Of a stretch of 64,000 nucleotides of DNA, positions 8,751 to 17,764 are shown in pieces. The position numbers and the translations under genes are program-made. Position 1 is the first letter of the stretch. Every line of letters begins with the position of its first letter. The stretch covers positions 3,522,001 to 3,586,000 of the forward strand of contig JACJXW010000004.1 of assembly GCA_020636405.1 (NCBI GenBank), in the 5' to 3' direction. The DNA is from Lewinellaceae bacterium (GTDB lineage: Bacteria > Bacteroidota > Bacteroidia > Chitinophagales > Saprospiraceae). Below the pieces are notes generated by a model. The model was given only the letters and a program-made list of their open reading frames with translations. It had not been told where the DNA came from and ran no database searches.

Positions 8751-9326
8751 CTATGCCTTTTCCATTGCCAGTGCCGGAAAGCGCCGTTGGGCCCACTCGT
8801 AGGTGCCGAAGAGTACGCCAACGTAGAACAGGTCACCCAAAAGGGTATTCCAGAAGAAGGGAATCCCAGCTCCATAGGCAGCCAACAGCCCGGCGGCCGT
8901 TGTGGGGTATTTGGGGTCCGCCAACCATACGCCGAAGTTGGTGATAGCAAAAAAGAGAACGGATGCCAACAGGCTGGCAGCCAGCAGGTTGGAGACTTTC
9001 ACCTGGCGCAGGAGCAGGAAACCCAGCCCTACGATAGCGGCGAAACTGCCATATACCCACAGGTTGCCCATCCATACGAAGCTTTCGCCGTAGAAATCGG
9101 GATAGAGCCGGGCATAGATGAGGTTGTTCAGTAAAAGGTCACTGATCCACATAGCGAGAAATGGAACCAGGAAGGCCAGGTACTTTCGGGAAAGATGAGC
9201 GGCTCCGAATAACCCCATGGCTCCTATAGGAGTAAAGTTATAAGGGTGGGGGAGCAGGCGGCTCAGCGCCGCTACCAATACTATGATAGAGATGATACCG
9301 AATCGAAGCTGGATCTTATTGTTCAT
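8751..9326 (-). CDS. DUF6580 family multi-pass membrane protein (ECF S-component-like)
   Basis: A 191-residue protein with about five to six hydrophobic helices. It contains RLLPHPYNFTPIGAMGLFGAAH near the N-terminus, then aromatic-rich loops and FFWNTLLGDLFYVGVLFG near the C-terminus. This matches the DUF6580 putative transport family, whose size and topology resemble the substrate-binding S components of ECF vitamin transporters. No energy-coupling module is adjacent, and the substrate is unknown. The gene diverges from the solute-binding lipoprotein; CAAAAATA at 9367-9374 would be a -7 box for this strand. Confidence 0.75.
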   Translation of the reverse strand: MNNKIQLRFGIISIIVLVAALSRLLPHPYNFTPIGAMGLFGAAHLSRKYLAFLVPFLAMWISDLLLNNLIYARLYPDFYGESFVWMGNLWVYGSFAAIVGLGFLLLRQVKVSNLLAASLLASVLFFAITNFGVWLADPKYPTTAAGLLAAYGAGIPFFWNTLLGDLFYVGVLFGTYEWAQRRFPALAMEKA

Positions 9327-9504
9327 AAATTCTTCAGGTTTTGGTTAGTGTGCCTTTGGGTTGTCGCAAAAATAACCCAATTCCGAAAAGAGAAAGTATG
9401 ATCGGGCAACAAATTCTGGAAAATGGAACTGTCTATTCAGGCGACAATTAATATAACAAGGTAAGCGTACGTTTGGATTATGCCGTACCTTAAAGGGTTT
9501 ACCA

Positions 9505-9536
9505 TTGGGCGATACCCTAAATATATCTTAGATTTG
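9505..9536 (+). promoter_or_regulatory. Putative promoter of the solute-binding lipoprotein gene
   Basis: TTG at 9505-9507, 21 bases, then TAGATTTG at 9529-9536. This is a good match to the Bacteroidota TTTG-N19-21-TAnnTTTG promoter and lies 14 bases before the start at 9551. Confidence 0.5.
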
Positions 9537-9550
9537 CATCGCAAAAATGG

Positions 9551-10618
9551 ATGAGGATTATGAAAGGGCTTTCCTTTTTAACGATTTTTTTCTTTTTCAT
9601 ACTTCTGCTCGGCACGGCCTGCAGCGGCGGTGAGCCAGGGAGTAGTGCGGCGGCTGGCCGGAGCGAAAATGTGCTGACGGTTTACACTTATCGGTTGCTC
9701 CCCGGGCAAGATACCGTTTTTAAGCGTTTCGAACAGATGAGCGGGCTAAAAGTGCAAGTGGTTGAAATACCGGCGCAGGAGCTGGCGGCCCGCATCCGGC
9801 AGGAGGGCGGACAAGGCCCGGCCGATATAGTTATCTTCCCGGAAGTGTCCATGGCGATCCGCGCCCGGCGGGAGGGCCTGTTGCAGCCTTATAAACTGCC
9901 AGGCATCGACCAGTATTTCAAGGATGTGCTGGGAGATGACCAGGGATACTGGACGGGGCTCAGCCGTATTGTACCTGCCATAGCCTACAGCACCGAGCGC
10001 CTGAAGACTGCCAAACCCGAAACCTGGGTAGACCTGGCCATGCCTCGCTTTCGCGGTAAGGTACTGGCGCCATCATCCGATGACCCCTACCTGCAATCTC
10101 TGGTAGCTTCTTTCATTTTGCACAATGGGGAACAGGCCGCTCGCGCCTGGGCCTCTGCAATGGTTCCCAATTTCGCTCGTGAACCTCAGGGTAATACTAT
10201 GGACCAACTGTATGGGTTGGCCTCAGGGCAGGGCGATGTAGCCATCACCAATGTCAGCGACCTGGGATACCTGCGGTACCCGCTCACCTATCAGGAATAC
10301 CTCATTGGAGAGGGTTCACAAATCATTATTCCCAGGAACGGACAGTTCAATACCCACATCAATGTGACTTGTGCTGTGGTACCCATAGGAGGAGAGGTAA
10401 AAAAAGCCGTTCTTTTCCTGGAGTATATGACGGCTAAAGAAGCCCAGATGGATTATCCGCGTGCCGCTCAGGAGCATCCGGTCAATGTAATGGCGATTCC
10501 TTCCGATTATATCGTTGAAGAGGTAGGCCCGGTGCAGGAAGACGACCTGGAACTCAATCTCCTGGGGCAGTATAATGCCTTAGCGGTTCAGATCCTCAAA
10601 GAGGTAGGTTGGAAATAA
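9551..10618 (+). CDS. Extracellular solute-binding lipoprotein (FbpA/FutA iron-type)
   Basis: A 355-residue protein with a hydrophobic signal ending in the lipobox LGTAC (Cys at about residue 25). Its bilobal fold has LTVYTYRLLPGQDTVFKRFE at the start of the mature part and YSTERLKTAKPETWVDL typical of ferric iron/polyamine-type binding proteins. It should capture a small ligand, perhaps Fe3+, at the membrane. The usual permease and ATPase are absent; a CPBP protease gene follows directly. ATG 9560 is an alternative start three codons in. The ligand is not determined. Confidence 0.85.
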   Translation: MRIMKGLSFLTIFFFFILLLGTACSGGEPGSSAAAGRSENVLTVYTYRLLPGQDTVFKRFEQMSGLKVQVVEIPAQELAARIRQEGGQGPADIVIFPEVSMAIRARREGLLQPYKLPGIDQYFKDVLGDDQGYWTGLSRIVPAIAYSTERLKTAKPETWVDLAMPRFRGKVLAPSSDDPYLQSLVASFILHNGEQAARAWASAMVPNFAREPQGNTMDQLYGLASGQGDVAITNVSDLGYLRYPLTYQEYLIGEGSQIIIPRNGQFNTHINVTCAVVPIGGEVKKAVLFLEYMTAKEAQMDYPRAAQEHPVNVMAIPSDYIVEEVGPVQEDDLELNLLGQYNALAVQILKEVGWK

Positions 10619-10629
10619 AACATCAGTTT

Positions 10630-11637
10630 ATGTCATTTTTTGAAGCCGCGCGGCGAGGAGACAATGCACTCTACAAATACATTCTGACTGTCATTGCGGT
10701 GTTCTTTGGCGCCCTTATTGGACAGGTCCCCCTGGCCTTTGTGATCAGCATGAAGGCGAACAAAGGCCCGGAGGGTTTTGAAAAGATTGCCGAATTTCAG
10801 GAAACGATGGATTTTTCCATCCTGGGCATCGATGACAACCTGGGCCTTTTTTTAATGTTGCTGTCCTTCGTAAGCGCCCTGGCCGTGCTCTTCCTTTGTA
10901 TTATAACGCTGCACGGTAAAAAAGCAGAGGATGTGCTCACCGGCCGTCCGGGCCTGGATTGGGGTAGAGTTGGATTTTCTTTTGTTTTTTGGTTTGCCCT
11001 GAGTGTCGCTTTGGAAGTAGTTGCCTATGTTTTCGACCCAGGCAATTATACCTGGCAGTTCAACTTATACCATTTCCTTCCTCTGCTGCTCATCGCACTT
11101 TTGGTATTGCCTCTGCAAACTAGCTTCGAAGAAGTTTTGTTTCGAGGCTATCTGATGCAGGGTTTTGGGTTACTGTTCCGCAACCGGTGGTTGCCCCTGT
11201 TATTTACTTCAGTGGCTTTCGGCCTTTTGCATTTTGCCAATAAGGAAGTAGGACAGTTTGGTTTCGGCCTGATGATGGCATACTACATTGGATTTGGGCT
11301 GCTGATGGGTGTCCTGACGCTTATGGATGAAGGTACAGAATTGGCGCTGGGCCTGCATGCCGCTACCAATATTTACGGCGCCACGATCGTTAACTTCGAG
11401 GCTTCATCCATACAAACACCGTCTCTTTTCAGAATTCAGGAACTGAATGCCGGACTGATGCTGGCAATTGCTCTGGCCAGCGGGTTGTTGTTCCTTTTTG
11501 TCGCAGCCCGCAGGTATGGGTGGAGCGATTGGGGCAAACTCCTGAGCAGGATCGAATTTCAGGAAGCTTCCGGGGCGGCCTTTCCTTCCGAAGAGCGGGA
11601 AACAGGCCCTATTTTACCCGGAGATGAAGAGCTCTGA
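10630..11637 (+). CDS. CPBP family intramembrane glutamic protease
   Basis: About 335 residues with roughly eight membrane helices. The catalytic motifs are all present: SFEEVLFRGYLMQ (EExxxR), FGLLHFANK (FxxxH) and LHAATNIYG (HxxxN). The family cleaves membrane substrates (type II CAAX prenyl endopeptidase/Rce1-like). The open frame begins with TTG at 10609, overlapping the lipoprotein gene; ATG 10630 (MSFFEAARRGDNALYKY) is preferred and leaves an 11-base gap. Tight spacing suggests co-expression with the binding lipoprotein. The C-terminal tail of about 40 residues is polar. Confidence 0.88.
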   Translation: MSFFEAARRGDNALYKYILTVIAVFFGALIGQVPLAFVISMKANKGPEGFEKIAEFQETMDFSILGIDDNLGLFLMLLSFVSALAVLFLCIITLHGKKAEDVLTGRPGLDWGRVGFSFVFWFALSVALEVVAYVFDPGNYTWQFNLYHFLPLLLIALLVLPLQTSFEEVLFRGYLMQGFGLLFRNRWLPLLFTSVAFGLLHFANKEVGQFGFGLMMAYYIGFGLLMGVLTLMDEGTELALGLHAATNIYGATIVNFEASSIQTPSLFRIQELNAGLMLAIALASGLLFLFVAARRYGWSDWGKLLSRIEFQEASGAAFPSEERETGPILPGDEEL

Positions 11638-11720
11638 CCCTTTCCACTCTTTTACCACCCGGAAACCCATAAAATCCCAGTTTTTCTGATCAGAATACAA
11701 ATGAAAAAAAATAGTATTGC

Positions 11721-13571
11721 ATGAATTATTGGAAGCTATTGGCCCTGCTTTTTCTGGGGCCGGTTCTCGTACAGGCACAACCGGAGCGCTGGCAGCAAAG
11801 AGCGGAGTATCAGATGGTGATCGACTTTGATGCAAAAGAACACCAGTTCAAGGGAGCTCAACGCCTGGTTTACCACAACAATTCCCCGGACACGTTATTT
11901 CGTGTCTTCTACCATCTGTATTTCAACGCATTCCAGCCCAACAGTATGATGGATGTGCGTTCCCGAACGATCGTTGATTCCGATCCGCGGGTGGGCAGCC
12001 GTATCTATTCTCTTGGGGAGAAGGAGATTGGATACCACGAAATAAATTCGCTTAAAATGGATGGGCAGCCGGTTCGCTATGAAGTGGCGGGTACTATCCT
12101 GGAGGTAGAACTGGAGCGCCCTGTTCTGCCCAATAGCCAGGCCGTTTTCGAGATGGAGTTCCAATCTCAGGTTCCTTTGCAGATCCGGCGTTCTGGCCGC
12201 GATAACGCCGAAGGTATTGCTTACTCCATGTCGCAGTGGTACCCCAAAATGTGCGAATACGATTATCAGGGGTGGCATGCCAACCCCTATATAGGAAGAG
12301 AGTTCTACGGTATCTGGGGCGATTTTGACGTCACCATAAACATCGGACAGGAATATACGGTAGCCGCCAGCGGGTATTTGCAAAATCCCGAAGAGATAGG
12401 CCATGGCTACAGCAGCCAGGCATCGAAGAGCAAAAGCAAAAAGCTCAGTTACCACTTTATTGCGCCAAATGTCCACGATTTTGTCTGGGCTGCCGATCCG
12501 GATTATACACACGATACCTTCACCAGAAAGGACGGTACAGTTCTCCATTTTTTCTACCAGAAAAACGAGAATACAGAGGAAGCCTGGGGGCGCCTGCCTG
12601 AAATAATGGACAAAGCTTTTGATTTTATCAATATCAATTACGGGCAATATCCCTATAAACAATATTCTTTCATACAGGGCGGCGACGGTGGTATGGAATA
12701 CCCCATGGCCACCCTCATTACCGGAGAACGGAGCCTGGGCAGCCTGGTAGGGGTATCTGTCCATGAACTTATGCACAGCTGGTACCAAATGGTACTGGGC
12801 ACGAATGAAAGCCTTTATGCCTGGATGGACGAAGGCTTCACCAGTTGGGCCAGCGACGAGGTAATGAATTATCTGCGGGGTGAAGGCCTCATTCCCGGCC
12901 GCAAAATAGATAATCCCCATGCCAGTGACTATCAGGGATATGTCAATTTTGCCCGCAGCGGTTTTGAAGAGCCCCTGATCACTCATGCCGACCATTTCGT
13001 GACCAACACAGCTTATGGTATTGCCGCATATGTAAAAGGGGCGGTCTTCCTCGCGCAGCTGGAGTACATCATCGGCCGGGAAGCATTTCGCAAAGGCATG
13101 CTGAGGTATTTCGATACCTGGAAATTTAAACATCCTAACTCCAACGATTTTATCCGGGTAATGGAAAAGCAGTCCGGGCTGGAACTGGACTGGTACCTGG
13201 AGTACTGGGCCAATACTACCCACACCATCGACTATGCTGTCCAAAAAGTGGAAGCGGCCGAGGAGCGCGGCGGCAAAACAGTGGTTACGCTCGAAAAACC
13301 AGGCATTATGCCTATGCCGCTGGATGTTCTCGTCGTCTATGCTGATGGAAGAAGGCAAATGTACAACATCCCTCTGCGGATCATGAGAGGGCACAAACCG
13401 GTGGAGTCCTCAACGGCTCCTTTCAAAGTTGTGGAAGACTGGCCATGGGTGAACCCTACCTATGAATTGATTTTGGACGCTGCCCCGGAGGAGATCCTCG
13501 AAGTCATCATCGACCCGGAAGGCGGCATGGCGGATATCAATCGAGATAACAATACATGGAGGATGAAATAG
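11721..13571 (+). CDS. M1 family metallopeptidase, secreted
   Basis: A 616-residue aminopeptidase-fold protein with a signal peptide ending near VQAQ. The zinc site HELMH is at residues 348-352 and the third ligand glutamate at 371 (HExxHx18E). The exopeptidase motif GGMEYP precedes it. It should trim N-terminal residues from peptides in the periplasm or outside the cell. The C-terminus ends GGMADINRDNN, as in other Bacteroidota secreted M1 enzymes, with no obvious type IX sorting domain. It follows the CPBP gene by 83 bases. Confidence 0.93.
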   Translation: MNYWKLLALLFLGPVLVQAQPERWQQRAEYQMVIDFDAKEHQFKGAQRLVYHNNSPDTLFRVFYHLYFNAFQPNSMMDVRSRTIVDSDPRVGSRIYSLGEKEIGYHEINSLKMDGQPVRYEVAGTILEVELERPVLPNSQAVFEMEFQSQVPLQIRRSGRDNAEGIAYSMSQWYPKMCEYDYQGWHANPYIGREFYGIWGDFDVTINIGQEYTVAASGYLQNPEEIGHGYSSQASKSKSKKLSYHFIAPNVHDFVWAADPDYTHDTFTRKDGTVLHFFYQKNENTEEAWGRLPEIMDKAFDFININYGQYPYKQYSFIQGGDGGMEYPMATLITGERSLGSLVGVSVHELMHSWYQMVLGTNESLYAWMDEGFTSWASDEVMNYLRGEGLIPGRKIDNPHASDYQGYVNFARSGFEEPLITHADHFVTNTAYGIAAYVKGAVFLAQLEYIIGREAFRKGMLRYFDTWKFKHPNSNDFIRVMEKQSGLELDWYLEYWANTTHTIDYAVQKVEAAEERGGKTVVTLEKPGIMPMPLDVLVVYADGRRQMYNIPLRIMRGHKPVESSTAPFKVVEDWPWVNPTYELILDAAPEEILEVIIDPEGGMADINRDNNTWRMK

Positions 13572-13667
13572 GAGGCGGCCTTGAACCCAATGGCGGGAAA
13601 GGATAAAAGTATTCACAATGTTCATCCTGTATTATATTTTACTCAGTTAGAAATTTCTTACCATTAA

Positions 13668-14039
13668 ATGGCAATAATCAAAAAAAGCATCGATCAAATT
13701 TCCCCCTTTACCGCGGGAGATGACACCCTGATCCGGGAGGTGCTACACCCTCGGAATGACGATCTGGCGTTGGGATACAGCCTTGCCTTTGCAGTCCTGG
13801 AACCCGGGCGGGCCTCCCTGCCGCACATTCTGAAGAAAAGTGATGAGGTTTATGCTATTGGAAAGGGGAGGGGCAGGGCTTTCATCGATGGAGAGGCCGC
13901 TGATGTCGGGCCGGGCGATGTGGTGGTGATCCCCGCCGGGGCCCGCCAGTATATTGAAAATACAGGAGACGAACATCTCGAGTTCTGGTGTATTGTTTCT
14001 CCTCCCTGGAACGAGGAGGACGAGCTGGTGGAGGATTGA
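13668..14039 (+). CDS. Cupin-domain protein
   Basis: A 123-residue single-domain cupin. LEPGRASLPHILKKSDEVYAIGKGRG forms the first cupin box, with one histidine and glutamate of the usual HxH..E set, and GPGDVVVIPAGARQYIENTG forms the second. The second box lacks its histidine, so metal binding may be weak. The C-terminus WNEEDELVED is acidic. The family includes sugar isomerases, dioxygenases and binding proteins; the function here is unknown. Confidence 0.8.
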   Translation: MAIIKKSIDQISPFTAGDDTLIREVLHPRNDDLALGYSLAFAVLEPGRASLPHILKKSDEVYAIGKGRGRAFIDGEAADVGPGDVVVIPAGARQYIENTGDEHLEFWCIVSPPWNEEDELVED

Positions 14040-14149
14040 ATCAAGCGTCGGGCAATCAGGCCGGAATACCATAAAGCCGAAATGCCGAACAGTCTCAGAA
14101 AAAGGCTATTTTTGCCATCCCCGAAAAAGGCCTCAAACCAACAAGCTGC

Positions 14150-15364
14150 ATGAAAATACTTCAACTCTGTAAGAAATTTCCTTACCCCCTGAAGGATGGT
14201 GAGTCGATTGCAGTGACTACTCTGAGCCAGGCACTCCACGGTTTGGGCTGCGATGTTTCTTTGCTGGCCATGAATACCCATAAGCATTTCTTCAGCGAGG
14301 AGGATAACCCGGAAGCACTGAGCTATTATCAAAATGTCGTGAAGGTACCTGTGGATAACCGGGTAAAGCCTGCTGCAGCTTTCCTGAACCTCTTTTCCCG
14401 GGAGTCTTATCACATCACTCGGTTCATATCCCCGGCATTCCGGCGACAACTCATTGAGGTATTGAAAAACAATACCTTTGACCTCATACAACTGGAAACG
14501 CTCTATCTGGCGCCTTACATTCCTACAATCCGACAATACTCCGATGCTATAATTGCCATGCGCGCCCACAATGTAGAGTATGAAATATGGCAACGGATCA
14601 CTGAAAATACAACCGTTTTCCCCAAACGCTGGTACCTTAAACACCTGACCCGGAAGCTCCACCGGTATGAGGCGGAACGGCTAAAACAATACGATATCCT
14701 GGTTGCCATCACGCAAAGGGATCTCGACCACTTCCGGAAGCTGGGGTACAGCAAGGCGGCAACAGTTGCGCCCATCGGCATCAGTTCTCAGTCCTACACG
14801 CCTGATTACAGAAGTTACCGGAAACCCTTGACGCTTTCTTTTATCGGTTCTCTGGATTGGATGCCGAACCAGGAAGGGCTGAACTGGTTTATGAGCCAGG
14901 TTTGGGAACCTCTTAGGAAGAAATACCCCGGGCTGGAGTTTCATATAGCCGGCCGCAACACTCCGGGAAGCTGGGTACATAAGCTTGCCGGGAAAAATGT
15001 CGTGGTCCATGGAGAAGTGCCTGATGCGGCTGAGTTCATCAATGGCCATAGCCTTATGGTAGTACCCTTGTTGTCCGGCGGGGGCATGCGTGCCAAGATA
15101 CTGGAAGGGATGGCACTGGGCAGGGTTGTTCTAACCACAAGCATTGGGCTGGAAGGTATTGCTGCCCGGCCCGGCAAGGAAGTGCTGACTGCCGACTCTG
15201 CGGATCAGTTCCTGGCGCAGATTGAATTATGCCTGGAACAGGGTTCGCAAATGGAAACCATAGGGCGATGTGCCCGTGAGTTTGTGGTGGAAAGATACGA
15301 TAGCCTGGCGATCGCGCGCCGGCTCCTGGACTCTTATTTGACTTTAACCGCGGAAGTCGCCTGA
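14150..15364 (+). CDS. Glycosyltransferase family 4 (GT-B fold)
   Basis: A 404-residue GT-B enzyme with an N-terminal acceptor domain (PYPLKDGESIAVTTLSQALHG) and a C-terminal donor domain: LTLSFIGSLDWMPNQEGL, then GEVPDAAEFI, then VVPLLSGGGMRAKILEGMALG, with the glutamate of the E-x7-E-like motif. It transfers sugar from a nucleotide donor, probably to an exopolysaccharide or lipid-linked glycan. A membrane GT2 starts 1 base after its stop, so the two act in one operon. TATTTTTG at 14107-14114 is a possible -7 box. Confidence 0.9.
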   Translation: MKILQLCKKFPYPLKDGESIAVTTLSQALHGLGCDVSLLAMNTHKHFFSEEDNPEALSYYQNVVKVPVDNRVKPAAAFLNLFSRESYHITRFISPAFRRQLIEVLKNNTFDLIQLETLYLAPYIPTIRQYSDAIIAMRAHNVEYEIWQRITENTTVFPKRWYLKHLTRKLHRYEAERLKQYDILVAITQRDLDHFRKLGYSKAATVAPIGISSQSYTPDYRSYRKPLTLSFIGSLDWMPNQEGLNWFMSQVWEPLRKKYPGLEFHIAGRNTPGSWVHKLAGKNVVVHGEVPDAAEFINGHSLMVVPLLSGGGMRAKILEGMALGRVVLTTSIGLEGIAARPGKEVLTADSADQFLAQIELCLEQGSQMETIGRCAREFVVERYDSLAIARRLLDSYLTLTAEVA

Positions 15365-15365
15365 T

Positions 15366-16580
15366 ATGATCTGGATTGTGGGTATTTTGCTGTGGCTGAG
15401 TTTGTTGGGTATCCTGCATTCCTATCTTTTTTACCCTCTGCTGATGCGCTGGCTGGCGAAAGGCAAGCAACCTAACCAGTTGGTTTACTCCGGAGAAGAT
15501 GAATGGCCCGGGGTCTCCATCATCATGTCCGCCTACAACGAGGAGCGGGTCATTCGCCAGAAAATAGAAAGCCTTCTTCAGCTGGATTATCCGCCTGGAA
15601 AACTCGATTTATATATTGGTTCGGATTGTTCGGCAGACCAGACCAACGCCATCGTTGCCGCCTATGCAGCAGAACATCCTCACCTTCATTTTTTTCCTTT
15701 CACCCAACGCAGAGGAAAACCCGGAGTGATCAATCAGCTGACGGATACAGCCATCGAAAATAAAGGGGGCGGCTTGGAGCACATCTTCATCATTACAGAT
15801 GCCAGTGTGCTGATGGACCCCCATTGCCTGAGGGCGCTGGTGCGTCATTTTAAAAACCCGGAAATTGATATTGTGGATGCCCACATGATCCACATCGGAA
15901 TGAAGGAAGAAGGCATCTCCCGGGCCGAAGATGAATACATTTCTACCGAGGTGTGGCTCAAGCACCGGGAAGGCCTGGTGTGGGGCAAGATGATCGGCCC
16001 CTTTGGCGGCTGTTATGCCCTGCGATCCAGCCGATTTTCTAAAGTTCCTTCTACTTTTCTGGTGGATGATTTTTACATCACCATGAAAGTCTTTGAACAG
16101 GGCGGCAAAGCCATCAATGACCTGGAAGCCACCTGTCGGGAACCGGTATCTCACGAGATCGGGGAGGAGTTCCGCCGGAAAGCCCGCATTTCTGCGGGTA
16201 ATTTTCAAAACCTGTTCACTTTCCCTCATTTGTGGTGGCCCCCAACGCAGCCGTTGGGTTTTGCCTTTTTTTCCCACAAGGTCCTGCGCTGGCTGGGGCC
16301 GTTCTTCCTGATTATCATCCTGGCCGGTTCGGCCCTTTTAGCCCTGAAAGGCAACTTATTTTATACTCTGGTGTTTTCGGTTATGGCGGGCAGCTTGATA
16401 TTGCTACCTTTGCTGGATGTGCTGCTTAACGCACTGGGATTAAACCTGTTACCCTTGAGAGGTGCTCGCTATTTCGTCATCATGAACCTGGCTCTGCTCC
16501 AAGGTTTTATTAATTTCATAAAAGGTATTCGTTCTAATGTCTGGGAACCCACTAAAAGAAACCATCCATCCAAGCCTTGA
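15366..16580 (+). CDS. Membrane glycosyltransferase family 2
   Basis: A 404-residue protein. An N-terminal helix anchors a GT-A domain: GVSIIMSAYNEERVI, YIGSDCSADQTN, the donor site ITDASVLMDP, the acceptor-site FLVDDFYITMKV, and the EFRRKARISAGNFQNL motif of processive or membrane GT2 enzymes. Two to three membrane helices follow at about residues 310-385. The stop lies 44 bases inside the next gene, ribBA, showing tight translational coupling. The likely role is cell-surface polysaccharide assembly together with the preceding GT4. Confidence 0.9.
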   Translation: MIWIVGILLWLSLLGILHSYLFYPLLMRWLAKGKQPNQLVYSGEDEWPGVSIIMSAYNEERVIRQKIESLLQLDYPPGKLDLYIGSDCSADQTNAIVAAYAAEHPHLHFFPFTQRRGKPGVINQLTDTAIENKGGGLEHIFIITDASVLMDPHCLRALVRHFKNPEIDIVDAHMIHIGMKEEGISRAEDEYISTEVWLKHREGLVWGKMIGPFGGCYALRSSRFSKVPSTFLVDDFYITMKVFEQGGKAINDLEATCREPVSHEIGEEFRRKARISAGNFQNLFTFPHLWWPPTQPLGFAFFSHKVLRWLGPFFLIIILAGSALLALKGNLFYTLVFSVMAGSLILLPLLDVLLNALGLNLLPLRGARYFVIMNLALLQGFINFIKGIRSNVWEPTKRNHPSKP

Positions 16581-17700
16581 ACTGAACACGATCGAAGAAG
16601 CGATCGCAGATATCAAGGCAGGTAAGGTGATCATCGTGGTCGATGATGAAGATCGGGAAAACGAGGGAGATTTCATCTGCGCCGCCGAGTGCATCACTCC
16701 GGAGATCATCAATTTCATGGCGACCCATGGCCGGGGGCTCATTTGCGCACCGCTCGATGAAAAACGGGCGGACGAACTGGAACTGGATATGATGGTTTCT
16801 TCCAATACGGCCCTGCACGAAACGGCCTTCACGGTTTCCATCGACCTGATCGGCCAGGGTTGCACCACCGGCATTTCGGCCTACGACCGTGCCACTGGTA
16901 TCCGCGCTCTGGTCAACCCCAATACCAAACCTTCCGATTACGCCCGTCCCGGGCACATTTTCCCACTCCGGGCTAAAACGGGAGGTGTGCTGCGCCGCAC
17001 CGGCCATACCGAGGCAGCCATCGACCTGGCCCGCCTGGCCGGCTATTTTCCTGCCGGCGTACTGGTGGAGATCCTCAATGAAGACGGCACCATGGCCCGT
17101 CTCCCGCAGCTGATGGATATCGCCGAGCGTTTCAACCTGAAGATCATTGCCATTAAAGACCTGGTGGCTTACCGGATGCGTACCGAGCGCATTGTAAGGC
17201 GGGAAGTTTCTGTCAACCTGGAAACCAAATACGGCAATTTCGAGGTTATTGCCTTCCGCCAGATCACAACGAACGACATCCATTTGGCCATCAAGTGCGG
17301 CGACTGGCGGCCCGAAGAACCAGTGCTGGTCCGGGTCCATTCTTCGACTGAAACCGGAGATATCCTGGGAACCCTCTTTGATGGTTATGGGGTCCAATTA
17401 CAGCAATCTATTGAAATGATATCGGAAGAAGGTAAAGGGCTCCTGCTCTACATGCGGCACGGAGAAAAAGCCGACACCATTCTCCACCGGCTGGAATCTT
17501 ACCGCCGGAAAGAAGAACAGGGTGAAAATGTAGCCCTGGAGAAGAAGGGCGAAATGACCCAGCGCGACTTCGGCGTGGGTGCTCAGATCCTGCGAGACCT
17601 GAATATCTGCAAGATCCGTCAGATCACCAATAACCCGAAGCGCAGGATCGGCCTGATCGGTTATGGCCTGGAGATCGTGGAGAATCTGCCTTTGCCGTAA
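16537..17700 (+). CDS. ribB: RibBA homologue: DHBP synthase fused to a degenerate GTP cyclohydrolase II domain
   Basis: A 387-residue RibBA-type protein. Residues 15-215 form an intact 3,4-dihydroxy-2-butanone-4-phosphate synthase: the acidic DDEDRENEGDF, MATHGRGLICAPL and the RRTGHTEAAIDL phosphate site. Residues 225-385 have the GCHII fold, but the zinc cysteines are replaced (T271, D282 and Y284 in the HSECLTGD...RCDCG region), and the QEGRGIGL catalytic segment reads HGEKADTI. So the second half is probably not a GTP cyclohydrolase and may be structural or regulatory, comparable to RibBX proteins. The start overlaps the glycosyltransferase by 44 bases. Confidence 0.9.
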   Translation: MSGNPLKETIHPSLELNTIEEAIADIKAGKVIIVVDDEDRENEGDFICAAECITPEIINFMATHGRGLICAPLDEKRADELELDMMVSSNTALHETAFTVSIDLIGQGCTTGISAYDRATGIRALVNPNTKPSDYARPGHIFPLRAKTGGVLRRTGHTEAAIDLARLAGYFPAGVLVEILNEDGTMARLPQLMDIAERFNLKIIAIKDLVAYRMRTERIVRREVSVNLETKYGNFEVIAFRQITTNDIHLAIKCGDWRPEEPVLVRVHSSTETGDILGTLFDGYGVQLQQSIEMISEEGKGLLLYMRHGEKADTILHRLESYRRKEEQGENVALEKKGEMTQRDFGVGAQILRDLNICKIRQITNNPKRRIGLIGYGLEIVENLPLP

Positions 17701-17725
17701 TTCGTATGTTCGGGGTCCGGAGCAA

Positions 17726-17755
17726 ATCAACGAATAACGAATCAACGAATAACGA
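17726..17755. repeat. Perfect 15-bp tandem duplication
   Basis: The unit ATCAACGAATAACGA occurs at 17726-17740 and again at 17741-17755, between the ribBA stop and the ATG at 17765. It may be a slippage product or a spacing element in the leader of the VTC gene. Confidence 0.8.
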
Positions 17756-17764
17756 ATCCCGAAA

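Noticed and set aside
9327..9550. Cobalamin riboswitch near the DUF6580 transporter
   Set aside because: The conserved B12-box and other elements are not found in this 224-base spacer.
11895..13394. 499-residue open frame on the minus strand
   Set aside because: Fully antisense to the M1 peptidase; no recognisable domain and composition typical of a shadow frame.
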